From: Tritrichomonas musculus
Taxonomy: Eukaryota > Parabasalia > Tritrichomonadida > Tritrichomonadidae
NCBI GenBank assembly: GCA_039105265.1
Contig: JAPFFF010000011.1
Location: forward strand, 930,001 to 994,000
Length of the DNA: 64,000 bases
Direction: 5' to 3'
The first letter of the stretch is position 1. Each line of letters opens with the position of its first letter. Of this stretch, positions 1 through 8,272 are shown in pieces. Position numbers and translations under genes: made by a program. The notes under the pieces were generated by a model. It had not been told where the DNA came from. It searched no databases and saw nothing but the letters and a program-made list of their open reading frames with translations.

Positions 1-293
1 AGTATCAATATAATGAAAACACAACAGGCTATTATCCAAATGATAGGTCCTCATTCTTCATAGGTCTTCCTACTGAAACAGATGGAACATATCAACAAGG
101 TCTTTCAAGTCTTGCACCTATTAACTTCGAATTGATATGTAGTCAAAAGGCAGATAATCCATTTAGACAGGAAGTAGATACACCTCCATTATTATGCTTA
201 TTAACAGATATATCAATTAGTATCTTAATTAGACCTAATGGTATGCCACCATCAGTACGTATTGGTCCTTATGATTTAACAACCCCTGAGTAA
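1..293 (+). CDS. Major capsid protein, C-terminal part (unit A)
   Basis: The visible residues match the last part of the 560-aa capsid proteins of units B and C without obvious difference. The frame is cut by the window edge, not by a biological event. The stop codon is directly followed by A, giving a TAAA overlap. See the unit B copy for domain notes. Confidence 0.85.
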   Translation, partial: YQYNENTTGYYPNDRSSFFIGLPTETDGTYQQGLSSLAPINFELICSQKADNPFRQEVDTPPLLCLLTDISISILIRPNGMPPSVRIGPYDLTTPE

Positions 294-320
294 AAAGATG
301 TATATTTTATTTTATAGAAA

Positions 321-755
321 ATGTCGAATGATTATAGAAGCCCACATGCTGAGATTGTTGGAAGAGAAGGTATGATGTATAATGAAGCTACCATGAAAAA
401 TAAGGACATAGAGTTTCAACATTTTGGTGTGTTCAGTAATACTAATACTTATTCTGTAACTTTCAACCCATATATTAATCGACCACCTACCCAGATTATT
501 GAACATGAGGACCCAGTTAGATTTCCAGATACTCGAGAACATATAACCAAACCTGTTCGTGAACCTCCTGTTAGTATTACAGATGGTGGTTTTTATCGAC
601 ATATAGGTGAAAAAGATAGACCAGTACCTCTCTTACCAAAATATCTTAAGAAGCCTGAGAAACCACCAATGCAAGGTAGAGCAAGAGAATATAATAAACA
701 AGATATTCGATATGGACCTACCCAACATATCTTTACCCAAAATAACATCTATTAA
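321..755 (+). CDS. Small proline-rich basic protein, 144 aa (unit A)
   Basis: I do not recognise a family. The protein is hydrophilic, with no signal peptide or membrane segment. Its second half is rich in proline and basic residues (for example PPTQ, REPPV and KKPEKPP), which suggests an extended, possibly capsid-internal or DNA-contacting protein. It begins 27 nt after the capsid gene stop with an A-rich leader ending GAAA just before ATG, and it is followed 24 nt later by the next gene. The position right behind the major capsid gene, kept in all three units, suggests a virion or assembly role; this is inference. The A copy differs from B and C at two or so residues, while B and C are identical. 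Confidence 0.7.
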   Translation: MSNDYRSPHAEIVGREGMMYNEATMKNKDIEFQHFGVFSNTNTYSVTFNPYINRPPTQIIEHEDPVRFPDTREHITKPVREPPVSITDGGFYRHIGEKDRPVPLLPKYLKKPEKPPMQGRAREYNKQDIRYGPTQHIFTQNNIY

Positions 756-779
756 TTTTTTATTGAATTTTTTATCCAG

Positions 780-1226
780 ATGAAAATGACAACAAGAAAC
801 GTCTATGACTATGTCAATGAACTTCGCGCAAAATGTGCTCCAAATACTAAACAATGTAATTTCTCGATACTTTGTGACAAGTACCCAATGAAAGCAGGAG
901 AATGGAGCTATTTAGGCAAAGTACTCTATGTCTCAATCAAGATAAAAGACAAGTGCCACAGATTTTATCCAGATAAGCTCAAAGAACTTGATCTTGACTC
1001 AATATTTATTAAGCCTAACTCAAGGAGAAAAATATCTGAAGATTTCGAAGAGTTCTACATAAATGGAAACACTACCACTCAAGAGTATCAAGGAATCAAA
1101 TACTACAACTACTCCATTGCAGCTGCTCCTACAAGTCATAAACCAAAAATCGATGCTCTCAAGCAGAAATATCAAATTGAGTCATTTGACATGTTTATTG
1201 GAGAACAGCTAGACTTAGTACTTTAA
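780..1226 (+). CDS. Small protein of unknown function, 148 aa (unit A)
   Basis: No family is recognised. The protein reads as a compact globular domain with mixed helix and strand character, four cysteines (three in the first 35 residues, one near residue 60) and no membrane segment. It is basic in the middle, with a KPNSRRK stretch. The amino-acid sequence appears identical in units A, B and C although several synonymous third-position changes separate A from the other two, a sign of selection on protein sequence. The start ATG follows a short T-rich spacer. Confidence 0.75.
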   Translation: MKMTTRNVYDYVNELRAKCAPNTKQCNFSILCDKYPMKAGEWSYLGKVLYVSIKIKDKCHRFYPDKLKELDLDSIFIKPNSRRKISEDFEEFYINGNTTTQEYQGIKYYNYSIAAAPTSHKPKIDALKQKYQIESFDMFIGEQLDLVL

Positions 1227-1247
1227 GCCTATTTTTTCCCAACCTAA

Positions 1248-1772
1248 ATGATTAAGAAGAGGGGTACAACCAATGGAGTTCAAGCAAATGTATCTTTAGA
1301 ACCATCAGCAGCTGCATCATCTACATCAAACATCAACAACAACATTATTATTAATAAGAGAGATGATGGCAAGGAAGACATTGTTATTACAAGAGACATT
1401 GGAGTGCAAACTGAACCTGTTGAAGTTGAACCAGATGTACGTAATGTTATACTTGAAGCATATGCACAAATACTACTTAATCAAGACAAAGCACTACTAG
1501 CTAACATTATATCAAAGAAATGCATCATAGTACCTATTGAATCTCTTAGCAACATCATCAAAGCAATACTACATGTTAGTGAGGTTGAAGTACAACTTAA
1601 TGAAGATGTTGGATGTTGTGCAGCTAAGAGCAATCCAATAAGAAAAATAGATGCTATTAAGATTATTAAAGATAATGGAGAGGTAGTCATTGACTTGAAA
1701 CAAGTATATAATAAAGAATATAATGAGCTTGTTAATAATTATCATGTATGCTTAAAATATTGCATAGTATAA
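1248..1772 (+). CDS. Small protein with Q-T motif, 174 aa (unit A)
   Basis: No family is recognised. Residues 1-60 look disordered (Ser, Ala and Asn rich) and contain the segment IGVQTE at residues 51-56, one of several Q-T motifs of the same shape in this element (see findings). Residues 65-170 look like a folded helical and strand domain with a Cys-Cys pair. The stop codon reads into TAAA. It is the last of the forward cluster behind the capsid gene and converges with the reverse 123-aa gene. Confidence 0.7.
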   Translation: MIKKRGTTNGVQANVSLEPSAAASSTSNINNNIIINKRDDGKEDIVITRDIGVQTEPVEVEPDVRNVILEAYAQILLNQDKALLANIISKKCIIVPIESLSNIIKAILHVSEVEVQLNEDVGCCAAKSNPIRKIDAIKIIKDNGEVVIDLKQVYNKEYNELVNNYHVCLKYCIV

Positions 1773-1779
1773 AAAAGAC

Positions 1780-1813
<34 letters not shown>

Positions 1814-1838
1814 TTAAAAAAAAATTATTTTTTTACTC
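1773..1838. repeat. Poly(A) tract in convergent spacer (unit A)
   Basis: The spacer between the convergent 174-aa and reverse 123-aa genes holds an uninterrupted A run of nearly 30 nt followed by shorter A and T runs. Units B and C have a different, shorter A-rich spacer here with a roughly duplicated AAGACATAT block. It probably serves as the 3' end region of both genes; no other function is visible. Confidence 0.6.
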
Positions 1839-2210
1839 TTACTCCTTGTCTTTTGGAGATGAAGCTTCTTGTTCATCTTCATCATCTTCTTCTTGTGTCT
1901 CTTGCGAGTCAGGCACTATAGGCACGTGAAAGCCAATAGATTTTGGTGTTGGAGATTGAGGAATCTTTTTATGAAAAACCTCGCAGGTAGTGAGATTCAT
2001 TTGAGTAAGTGCTTCAGCAATCTTGTTCATGTTTGCTTGTATCAAAGGGTCATAGATGGTGCAGACATTAGATGATGTCGAGTTTATTATTTTTTGGTTG
2101 AACAGAAATATCACCTCTTTAATAGCATTGGCTATTTCAACATGAGCATTTTTGATAGCTAGCTTTTGCTGTTTTTGGAATTCTTTGAAGTCATTTCCAG
2201 AACGCGACAT
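1839..2210 (-). CDS. Reverse-strand 123-aa protein with acidic tail (unit A)
   Basis: No family is recognised. Residues 1-85 are predicted helical by eye (KEFQKQQKLAIKNA region), and the last 35 residues form a strongly acidic tail (Glu and Asp runs with SQETQEED). Such tails are common in chaperones or scaffolds, but nothing here proves that role. The gene is divergent from the forward 92-aa basic protein gene, with 76 nt between start codons. The unit C copy is intact; the unit B copy is interrupted by a mariner-like insertion. Confidence 0.65.
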   Translation of the reverse strand: MSRSGNDFKEFQKQQKLAIKNAHVEIANAIKEVIFLFNQKIINSTSSNVCTIYDPLIQANMNKIAEALTQMNLTTCEVFHKKIPQSPTPKSIGFHVPIVPDSQETQEEDDEDEQEASSPKDKE

Positions 2211-2286
2211 TTTAAAAAATGAAGTGATTTTGTTTGCGAATATTCAATTTTCAAAAATAATTCAATTTTTTTTCTCGAATGAAATC

Positions 2287-2565
2287 ATGAGCCAAAATTT
2301 AGATTTGGGTGAGTTCAAGGAAACAGCTATCATCAAGAAGTTGAAGAAGTCCAAGAGTAACAACAACCTCAAAAATATTGATACTGCAAAAACTGAAACA
2401 ACAGAAAAACGTGGTAGAAAGCAAAAGTATGCAACTGTTGAAGAACGAAATGAAGCACGTAAACAACAGCAAAAGGCATATCGTGAAAGAAAGAAAAAAG
2501 AAGTACAAAGTATGAAGGAAAAAATAATGTCGTATGAAAGCAAAAAGGTATCACATGAAGAATGA
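2287..2565 (+). CDS. Basic, bZIP-like 92-aa protein (unit A)
   Basis: I chose the ATG at 2287 because the longer open frame from 2152 overlaps the divergent gene and the conserved protein starts MSQNLDLGEF. The middle is very rich in Lys and Arg (KRGRKQKY, then ERNEARKQQQKAYRERKKKE at about residues 48-70), reminiscent of the basic region of bZIP proteins followed by a short helix. No long leucine heptad follows, so this is a tentative DNA-binding call. The C-terminus (KKVSHEE) is encoded by sequence that forms the first unit of the downstream 19-bp minisatellite. Confidence 0.6.
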   Translation: MSQNLDLGEFKETAIIKKLKKSKSNNNLKNIDTAKTETTEKRGRKQKYATVEERNEARKQQQKAYRERKKKEVQSMKEKIMSYESKKVSHEE

Positions 2566-2850
2566 GGTAGCTTATGAGGAAAAAGGTAGCTTATGAGGAA
2601 AAAGGTAGCTTATGAGGAAAAAGGTAGCTTATGAGGAAAAAGGTAGCTTATGAGGAAAAAGGTAGCTTATGAGGAAAAAGGTAGCTTATGAGGAAAAAGG
2701 TAGCTTATGAGGAAAAAGGTAGCTTATGAGGAAAAAGGTAGCTTATGAGGAAAAAGGTAGCTTATGAGGAAAAAGGTAGCTTATGAGGAAAAAGGTAGCT
2801 TATGAGGAAAAAGGTAGCTTATGAGGAAAAAAGGTAGCTTATGAGGAAAA
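2566..2850 (+). repeat. 19-bp minisatellite, about 15 units (unit A)
   Basis: Near-perfect tandem copies of a 19-bp unit (core GGTAGCTTATGAGGAAAAA) directly follow the stop codon of the basic-protein gene. Units B and C have an array at the same place with a related but different core (GGTATCACAT then C or G, AGGAAAAA). The array appears to have grown from the 3' end of the coding region, whose last codons contain the same pattern. The 19-bp period means no long frame is kept. Confidence 0.95.
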
Positions 2851-2878
2851 ACATGTAGTTAAAAAAACTTTTTTTTAG

Positions 2879-3304
2879 TTATTCATTTTTCTTGTAGTAC
2901 ATTGTGATGAACTTCTTGTTTCTTTTCACTTTCTTATGTGTAAAGTGTCTCTTTGTTCCATCGAGATGCCCGAAACCAAGTCGAGTAATAGATAGTTCAT
3001 GACCAAAGAACATGTTGTACAAGTTAACAATGTCTCTTGCAGGATAACAATCTTTCTCGAGGTTGTCAAACCATTCATCATACCTCTTTTTTTGTTTTGC
3101 TCGAAGTCGATGTGCATCATTTTCAAGAGCATGAGCATAATTTTCACACATCGTTCTTAAATTTGATGTATCATCTTCAACTTTTAGTTGAGATATTTTT
3201 TTCGACATGTTTATATTAATTTTGTAGTCGAATGAATCATGATCTTTAGGAGGTGTTTGTTTTTGTAAAATATCTTCTATTTTATCTTCTTCTTCATTCA
3301 TCAT
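2879..3304 (-). CDS. Reverse-strand 141-aa protein (unit A)
   Basis: No family is recognised. The N-terminal 35 residues are acidic (NEEEDKIEDI). A Lys/Arg-rich helical middle follows (AHRLRAKQKKRYDEWFDNLEK), then a domain with NMFFGHELSITRLGFGHLDGT near residues 95-120. The GFGHLDGTKRHF segment looks like part of a small DNA-binding or nuclease-like fold, but I cannot assign it. It is divergent from the coiled-coil gene, with a 190-bp AT-rich spacer containing the promoter of both. Confidence 0.6.
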   Translation of the reverse strand: MMNEEEDKIEDILQKQTPPKDHDSFDYKININMSKKISQLKVEDDTSNLRTMCENYAHALENDAHRLRAKQKKRYDEWFDNLEKDCYPARDIVNLYNMFFGHELSITRLGFGHLDGTKRHFTHKKVKRNKKFITMYYKKNE

Positions 3305-3494
3305 TAATAAAATAATAGTGATATTAATAAATATATTTTTTTAAAATTTCAATATATTTTATTTTTTTTAATTCAATTTTTGAATTTTTATAGTGTATTT
3401 AACTTTTTCAAAGAAAAATATCTACCTTCGAGTTTTTCTACGAAATTTAAAATTTAGTGATATCAACTAGAAAATAGATCATTTTTATACTTGT
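3305..3494. promoter_or_regulatory. AT-rich divergent promoter region with TCATTT initiator (unit A)
   Basis: This 190-bp AT-rich spacer separates two divergent genes and is almost unchanged in units B (27902-28093) and C (49414-49605). TCATTT at 3479-3484 lies 14 nt before the ATG of the coiled-coil gene, with its A at 3481, matching the trichomonad initiator TCA(+1)YTW in sequence and distance. Conservation of the whole spacer, including a CTTCGAGTTTTTCTACG block, suggests more than one element. Transcription itself is not shown. Confidence 0.5.
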
Positions 3495-4913
3495 ATGTCA
3501 TACAACTACAGCTCAGACAGCGATGTTAGTCTATTTGACTCGATCGAGCAATCGGGTCAACAAGCTCCACCATCAGATCCGCCATCAGCTCCACCCACAG
3601 AAGATTGGATCAAGAACATGACCCCAGAACAACTCGAATCCATGAGACAGTTCATCATGAAGCAGCAAGAAGAAGCAGCAGCTAGATTAAAGAAGAAGCA
3701 GCAAGAAGAAGAAGCAGCTAGATTGAAGAAGAAGCAAGAAGAAGAAGAAGCAGCAAGATTGAAGAAGCAGCAAGAAGAAGAAGAAGCAGCTAGATTGAAG
3801 AAGCAGCAAGAAGAAGAAGCAAGAAGGAAGAAGAAGCAAGAAGAAGAAGCATTAGCAAGATTGAAGCAAGAAGACGATGCAAGAAGGAAGAATCCATATG
3901 TTCCATATGTTCCAATTTCCAATAAAGTCTTTCCACCACCTCGCTCATATAATATAATACAAGTTCCTCCACCTCCTCCACCTCCTTCTAATCAACAAAT
4001 ACCGCCACCTCCAAGAGTTCTCGCTAGACCATCTGCATTTGTCGAGAATCAAAAACTCGGTTCCAATCCAAAAGAAGAAACAAAGATAGAAGGAGAAGAA
4101 GAAGAAGTTGATCATGAACAAGAACAAGAACCAGTTCACAGAGAACCATATAAGCCACCGAAAAGTGTTCATGATATGAAATCCAATAGTGATTATAAGG
4201 AGGATAATGTTAGGCCATTCGACTTTCGAGATGAAATGGAACGATTAATAGAAGAAAATGAAAACTTGAAAGAACGATTAACGAAGTTGGAGGAGAAAAT
4301 GACTGGTGTAGAATTTCACATTGAAGACATCAATCACAATGCTGAAGAACTCAGGAAAGACATTGATAATAACGACGAATACGCACTCGAGCTGATGAAA
4401 TTGGAACTTGCTCCAAAAAAGGTGGCGAAGTACATTAACAAAATTCACGATCTGAAGAAGGACGTGTCAGATCTCAAAAATGCTCAACAAGCTGGTCCTC
4501 CAACAGATGATGCATTTGCTGAAAAGTTGACAAGATCGAAATTGATGATGAAAGAAGCTGATTATCTTCGAAACATGTTGGAAGCTGTTGAATCATATGA
4601 CAAGAAAAAAGCACCAGATCCGATAAGCGTGTTCAAGTCCTATGGATGGAAGTTGTCCAATTGCGTTTATCATCTTCGACCATACTTATCACAAGAAGAG
4701 AAAGAGAAGTTGGACAAAGCATGCAGCTTCGAGAGAAGTGGAAAGAAGCAATCACCGAAGCAAGTGCTGAAAGCCATTAGGCAATTTGGTGAATCAATGG
4801 AGAAGAACGAAATTCAACGGAACTCTGAATCGAAGTCGAAAGGACATGAGTTCCAATATCATTTTCCACATCTCGAAGATAATGTCGTTGATGATGATGA
4901 TTACCCCCAATAA
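3495..4913 (+). CDS. Coiled-coil, Lys/Glu-Ala repeat protein, 472 aa (unit A)
   Basis: The N-terminus is acidic and proline-rich (YSSDSD, PPSDPPSAPP). Roughly residues 55-132 are a charged single-helix or coiled-coil tract built from KKQEEEEAARLK-type repeats encoded by GAAGAAGCA-rich DNA. Two proline runs follow near residues 157-175, then an acidic stretch, then a second, more regular coiled coil at roughly 245-330. The C-terminal domain contains FKSYGWKLSNCVYHLRPYLS. The overall design suggests a scaffold, a tether or a terminal-protein-like partner of the polymerase encoded 74 nt downstream; this is inference. The TCATTT initiator 14 nt upstream supports this start. The repeat tract differs in length among the units. 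Confidence 0.75.
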   Translation: MSYNYSSDSDVSLFDSIEQSGQQAPPSDPPSAPPTEDWIKNMTPEQLESMRQFIMKQQEEAAARLKKKQQEEEAARLKKKQEEEEAARLKKQQEEEEAARLKKQQEEEARRKKKQEEEALARLKQEDDARRKNPYVPYVPISNKVFPPPRSYNIIQVPPPPPPPSNQQIPPPPRVLARPSAFVENQKLGSNPKEETKIEGEEEEVDHEQEQEPVHREPYKPPKSVHDMKSNSDYKEDNVRPFDFRDEMERLIEENENLKERLTKLEEKMTGVEFHIEDINHNAEELRKDIDNNDEYALELMKLELAPKKVAKYINKIHDLKKDVSDLKNAQQAGPPTDDAFAEKLTRSKLMMKEADYLRNMLEAVESYDKKKAPDPISVFKSYGWKLSNCVYHLRPYLSQEEKEKLDKACSFERSGKKQSPKQVLKAIRQFGESMEKNEIQRNSESKSKGHEFQYHFPHLEDNVVDDDDYPQ

Positions 4914-4974
4914 GATAGGTCATAACTAAAAAAATAATTTTTTTAACTTTTTCTTTGTTTTTATTTTTATCGTT

Positions 4975-4980
4975 TCACTT
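4975..4980 (+). promoter_or_regulatory. TCACTT initiator-like element of polymerase gene (unit A)
   Basis: TCACTT with its A at 4977 lies 11 nt before the ATG at 4988. It is identical in B (29554-29559) and C (51063-51068). It argues that the frame extending upstream to 4955 is not translated. Confidence 0.5.
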
Positions 4981-4987
4981 TTATTTT

Positions 4988-7900
4988 ATGTTAAACATGA
5001 ACAAGGACATTGAAGACAATTTTTTAGATGCTATTGGAGATGTCTATGCTGATACAAAATCACAGTTTCGTCGTGAATATAATCGACGTGCAAAACAATA
5101 CCAAAAGAAAGACAAATTTAAAGAAGAAATGAGGAAGCTCATGATTCCTGCAGGACAAGGTATTGGTTTTGCTACAGACATCAATCAAGATGAAGATAAG
5201 AGGTACGCATTTACGGAAGCACTACGACAGATACATAAAAAGACAAATGTTGGAAGACCTATTGTTAAAGCAATTGCACTTGATGGAACTTATAAGTACT
5301 TCACACTCAGTGATAAGCACAACATCGAAAGTACATTAGGTCATATAACAGGAGAACTTGATTTAAGTGAAGACCAGTCAGACACTAATCCATATATCTC
5401 AAACATGTTCATTCCAGTTCGATATGAGGTACAATTTATTGACATGAACAAAACAAATGATGGTGTTCATTTTAGAACCAAGATGCAAGATATGGATACT
5501 CATGAAATCTATGATGATGAAGTTGAAATTGATGAAGACTATCGAAATACACCAGAAGGTAGTTTTTTCCCATACATCAATCTATCACCTATAGACTTAT
5601 CTACATACCAAATCTTTCATGAGGTAAGGAAAGAGAACTACAGAGATAATTGTTTTGTATATGCTTGTATACAATCCGGTGTGTTCACTGATGATGAAAT
5701 AGATGACTTACGATTTTTTGTTCAAACAAGAACCATACCCAATAACAAGATAGAAGAAGTAGCTAAAAAGTTCAAGTGCAATTTTAGTATCATTAGAGTT
5801 GTTGAACAACCTGATAAATACAAGTATGAAACAAGAATCAACACCAGAAAGAAAAAATGGTCTGTTGATTTTAAAAGAGAAGTTAAACTGATATTGTTCA
5901 AAGACCATTATATGCTCAATAAGAACATACCTTGTACATTATTCTATCTTCAACACTATGAAGAACTTGATAGAACATTTGCATATATGCCTTTTGAAAA
6001 AAGATGTATGATATATAAATTACATAGTAACAGAAAGACTGTCAAAGAATATAATTCTGAAGGAATCAAACCAATAACCTTTTTCCAAAAGATGTTTGAG
6101 TTACATCTATTTGAAGAAATCAAAGCATGCGAAATGGATATTATCAACACAACTGAATATGAGCATGTTAATGACTATGTAAGTCTCGAATATAATGCAG
6201 AACAATGTACAAGAATCATTGAGAATAATAAAAAGAAACAAAATACATGGTCAAGGATTTATTATAGCGACTTCGAAACAAACTCGACAGTCAGTCCACA
6301 TATACCATATCTCAATTGTACGATCTTTCGAGATGGAGCCAACATACATAAAATATCTATTCAAGGTGAAGATTGTGGACAGAAGCTCTTGAATTATTTA
6401 TGGAGTGGCTCATTAACATATTTTCACAACCTCAAGTATGATGCATGTTTTTTCATTAACACACCTGGATGGGATACACAGATAACAGAACGAAGTGGAA
6501 CTGTGTTGCAAATCATCATGACATTATTCGAAGAAGGTACAAGGAAAGTCAAAAAGAGATTAACATTCAGGAACTCATATAGTATAATACCTCAAGCATT
6601 AAGTAAATTTGCTACAATGTTCAACCTCAATGTTCACAAGGAAGTCATGGCATATAAGCTATATACACAAGAGAACATTCAAAGAAGAATTGTTGATGCT
6701 ACTGAGTTCCAACAGCAATACATCGATGAAAATTCAGATAAGTTATCGAAAGCACAACTTGATGCAAACTGCAAGCAGATTATCGAAAATGCAAAAATTG
6801 CAAATTGTTATAATGATGGCAAAATCGACATCATTAAATATGCCATCTTCTATTGTTTCAAGGACTGTATTGTTTTGATGAAGGGAATGGAAAAATTTAA
6901 TGAAGACCTGAAAGCAGTCTTTAAAGAAACAAAGACAGATATGTATGGTGTTCATGATTTTATATCTATAAGTGCTATTGGATACTGCTTTGCCAAGAAA
7001 TATGGTTGCTTTGATGGATGTTATGAACTATCAGGTAAGTGTCAAGACTTCATACAACGATGTGTCTCTGGTGGAAGAACAATGACAGCAGGTAATGAAA
7101 AGCAATACATCGAAGGAAAGATACAAGACTTTGATGCAGTTAGCTTATATCCATCTGCAATGTATGTTATGGATGGTATACCATTAGGAAGACCTAAAGT
7201 AATACCACAAGGTACAACACATGAACAACTTATGCAATATGATACATTCTTTATCGAAGTCAACATCAAGAAACTCGAATGTAAATCAAAAGAGCCATAT
7301 AAATTTGGACAAGTATTTACAAGGAATGAAGCAGGTAGTAAAATATTCGGCAATTTCCTTGTTGACCATTATTATATCGATAAAGTAGGTCTCATGGACT
7401 TGTTCGAATTTTATGATGTTGAATATGAGTTAATACGTGGCTATTACTTTGATGAAGGATTTAACAAGAAAATCAATGAGTTCATTGAGAAGCTCTTTAA
7501 TCTCAGGGCAAGTTATAAAAAGCAAAAGAACCCTCTTGAACAAACAATAAAGCTCCTCCTCAACTCCATATATGGCAAGTCAATATTGAAAGCAACAAAG
7601 ACTGAAACCAAGACAGTACCAAAAAGCCAACTATACAAGTACCTCTGGAGGAACTACAACTTTATCAAGGAGGTTGTTGAAGATGCTAATATTGATAAGT
7701 GCTATGTCAAGAAGTTGAAACCAATTAATGACCATTTCAACCTACCTCAATTTGGTGCAAGCGTTCTCTCTTGGAGTAAGCACTTAATGAACAGGGTTAT
7801 GGCTACAGCTGAGCAAGCAGGTATACCTATCTTTTATCAAGATACTGATAGTATGCATGTACTTGAAAAAGATGTACCAAGGATAGCTGACTTATTTCAG

Positions 7901-8272
7901 TTCAAGTATCATCAACCTCTTATTGGAAAAAATATGTGTCAGTTTCATAATGACTTTGATGAGTTCGAAGGTAGTCAAGGAGAAATACACTCAAGAAAAC
8001 TCATTGCACTTGGTAAAAAGAGCTACCTCGATATCTTGGTTGATGAACAAGGAAATGAAGGATATCATATTAGACTCAAAGGAATTCCAAAACAAGTTAT
8101 TCTCAACAAGTGCAAAAGGATGGGTATCTCAGTTGAAGAGCTTTTTGAAAGAATGCATGAAGGAGAAAGTATGACATTTGATTTGTTGGATGGTTCGAAT
8201 GCATTCAGGAAGTCAAAGACATTTCAACAAACCAACTTACCCAAATTTGCACGTACTCTTAGGTTTACGTAG
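4988..8272 (+). CDS. pPolB: DNA polymerase B, protein-primed type, with 3'-5' exonuclease (unit A)
   Basis: This replicative polymerase is typical of Polintons. Using the ATG at 4988 (1094 aa), the exonuclease motifs are SDFET (Asp428, Glu430), FHNLKYD (Asn481, Asp485) and YCFKD (Tyr622, Asp626). The polymerase motifs are DFDAVSLYPS (Asp714-Ser723), LLLNSIYGKS (Asn859) and the metal-binding QDTDS (Asp952, Asp954). The first 400 residues are a separate region with NCFVYACIQSG (Cys222) and FKDHYML (His307), a spacing reminiscent of OTU-like cysteine protease folds often found at the front of Polinton polymerases. It acts in copying the element, presumably primed by a terminal protein not identified here. 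The gene ends 8 nt inside the convergent penton-like gene. Confidence 0.95.
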   Translation: MLNMNKDIEDNFLDAIGDVYADTKSQFRREYNRRAKQYQKKDKFKEEMRKLMIPAGQGIGFATDINQDEDKRYAFTEALRQIHKKTNVGRPIVKAIALDGTYKYFTLSDKHNIESTLGHITGELDLSEDQSDTNPYISNMFIPVRYEVQFIDMNKTNDGVHFRTKMQDMDTHEIYDDEVEIDEDYRNTPEGSFFPYINLSPIDLSTYQIFHEVRKENYRDNCFVYACIQSGVFTDDEIDDLRFFVQTRTIPNNKIEEVAKKFKCNFSIIRVVEQPDKYKYETRINTRKKKWSVDFKREVKLILFKDHYMLNKNIPCTLFYLQHYEELDRTFAYMPFEKRCMIYKLHSNRKTVKEYNSEGIKPITFFQKMFELHLFEEIKACEMDIINTTEYEHVNDYVSLEYNAEQCTRIIENNKKKQNTWSRIYYSDFETNSTVSPHIPYLNCTIFRDGANIHKISIQGEDCGQKLLNYLWSGSLTYFHNLKYDACFFINTPGWDTQITERSGTVLQIIMTLFEEGTRKVKKRLTFRNSYSIIPQALSKFATMFNLNVHKEVMAYKLYTQENIQRRIVDATEFQQQYIDENSDKLSKAQLDANCKQIIENAKIANCYNDGKIDIIKYAIFYCFKDCIVLMKGMEKFNEDLKAVFKETKTDMYGVHDFISISAIGYCFAKKYGCFDGCYELSGKCQDFIQRCVSGGRTMTAGNEKQYIEGKIQDFDAVSLYPSAMYVMDGIPLGRPKVIPQGTTHEQLMQYDTFFIEVNIKKLECKSKEPYKFGQVFTRNEAGSKIFGNFLVDHYYIDKVGLMDLFEFYDVEYELIRGYYFDEGFNKKINEFIEKLFNLRASYKKQKNPLEQTIKLLLNSIYGKSILKATKTETKTVPKSQLYKYLWRNYNFIKEVVEDANIDKCYVKKLKPINDHFNLPQFGASVLSWSKHLMNRVMATAEQAGIPIFYQDTDSMHVLEKDVPRIADLFQFKYHQPLIGKNMCQFHNDFDEFEGSQGEIHSRKLIALGKKSYLDILVDEQGNEGYHIRLKGIPKQVILNKCKRMGISVEELFERMHEGESMTFDLLDGSNAFRKSKTFQQTNLPKFARTLRFT

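Noticed and set aside
2152-2286. Upstream extension of the basic-protein frame
   Set aside because: It overlaps the start of the divergent 123-aa gene and reads its antisense; the conserved protein starts at MSQNLDL.
2566-2850. CRISPR array as an explanation for the 19-bp repeats
   Set aside because: Repeats are directly contiguous with no unique spacers, and the setting is eukaryotic.
3557-3922. Reverse-strand frame rich in Ser, Cys and Phe across the coiled-coil gene
   Set aside because: Antisense shadow of the GAAGAAGCA repeat tract; low complexity and no independent support.
4955-4987. Upstream start of the polymerase frame (MFLFLSF)
   Set aside because: It precedes the TCACTT initiator at 4975 and would add a hydrophobic tail unlike a replicase; ATG at 4988 is preferred. 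It should not be read as a signal peptide.
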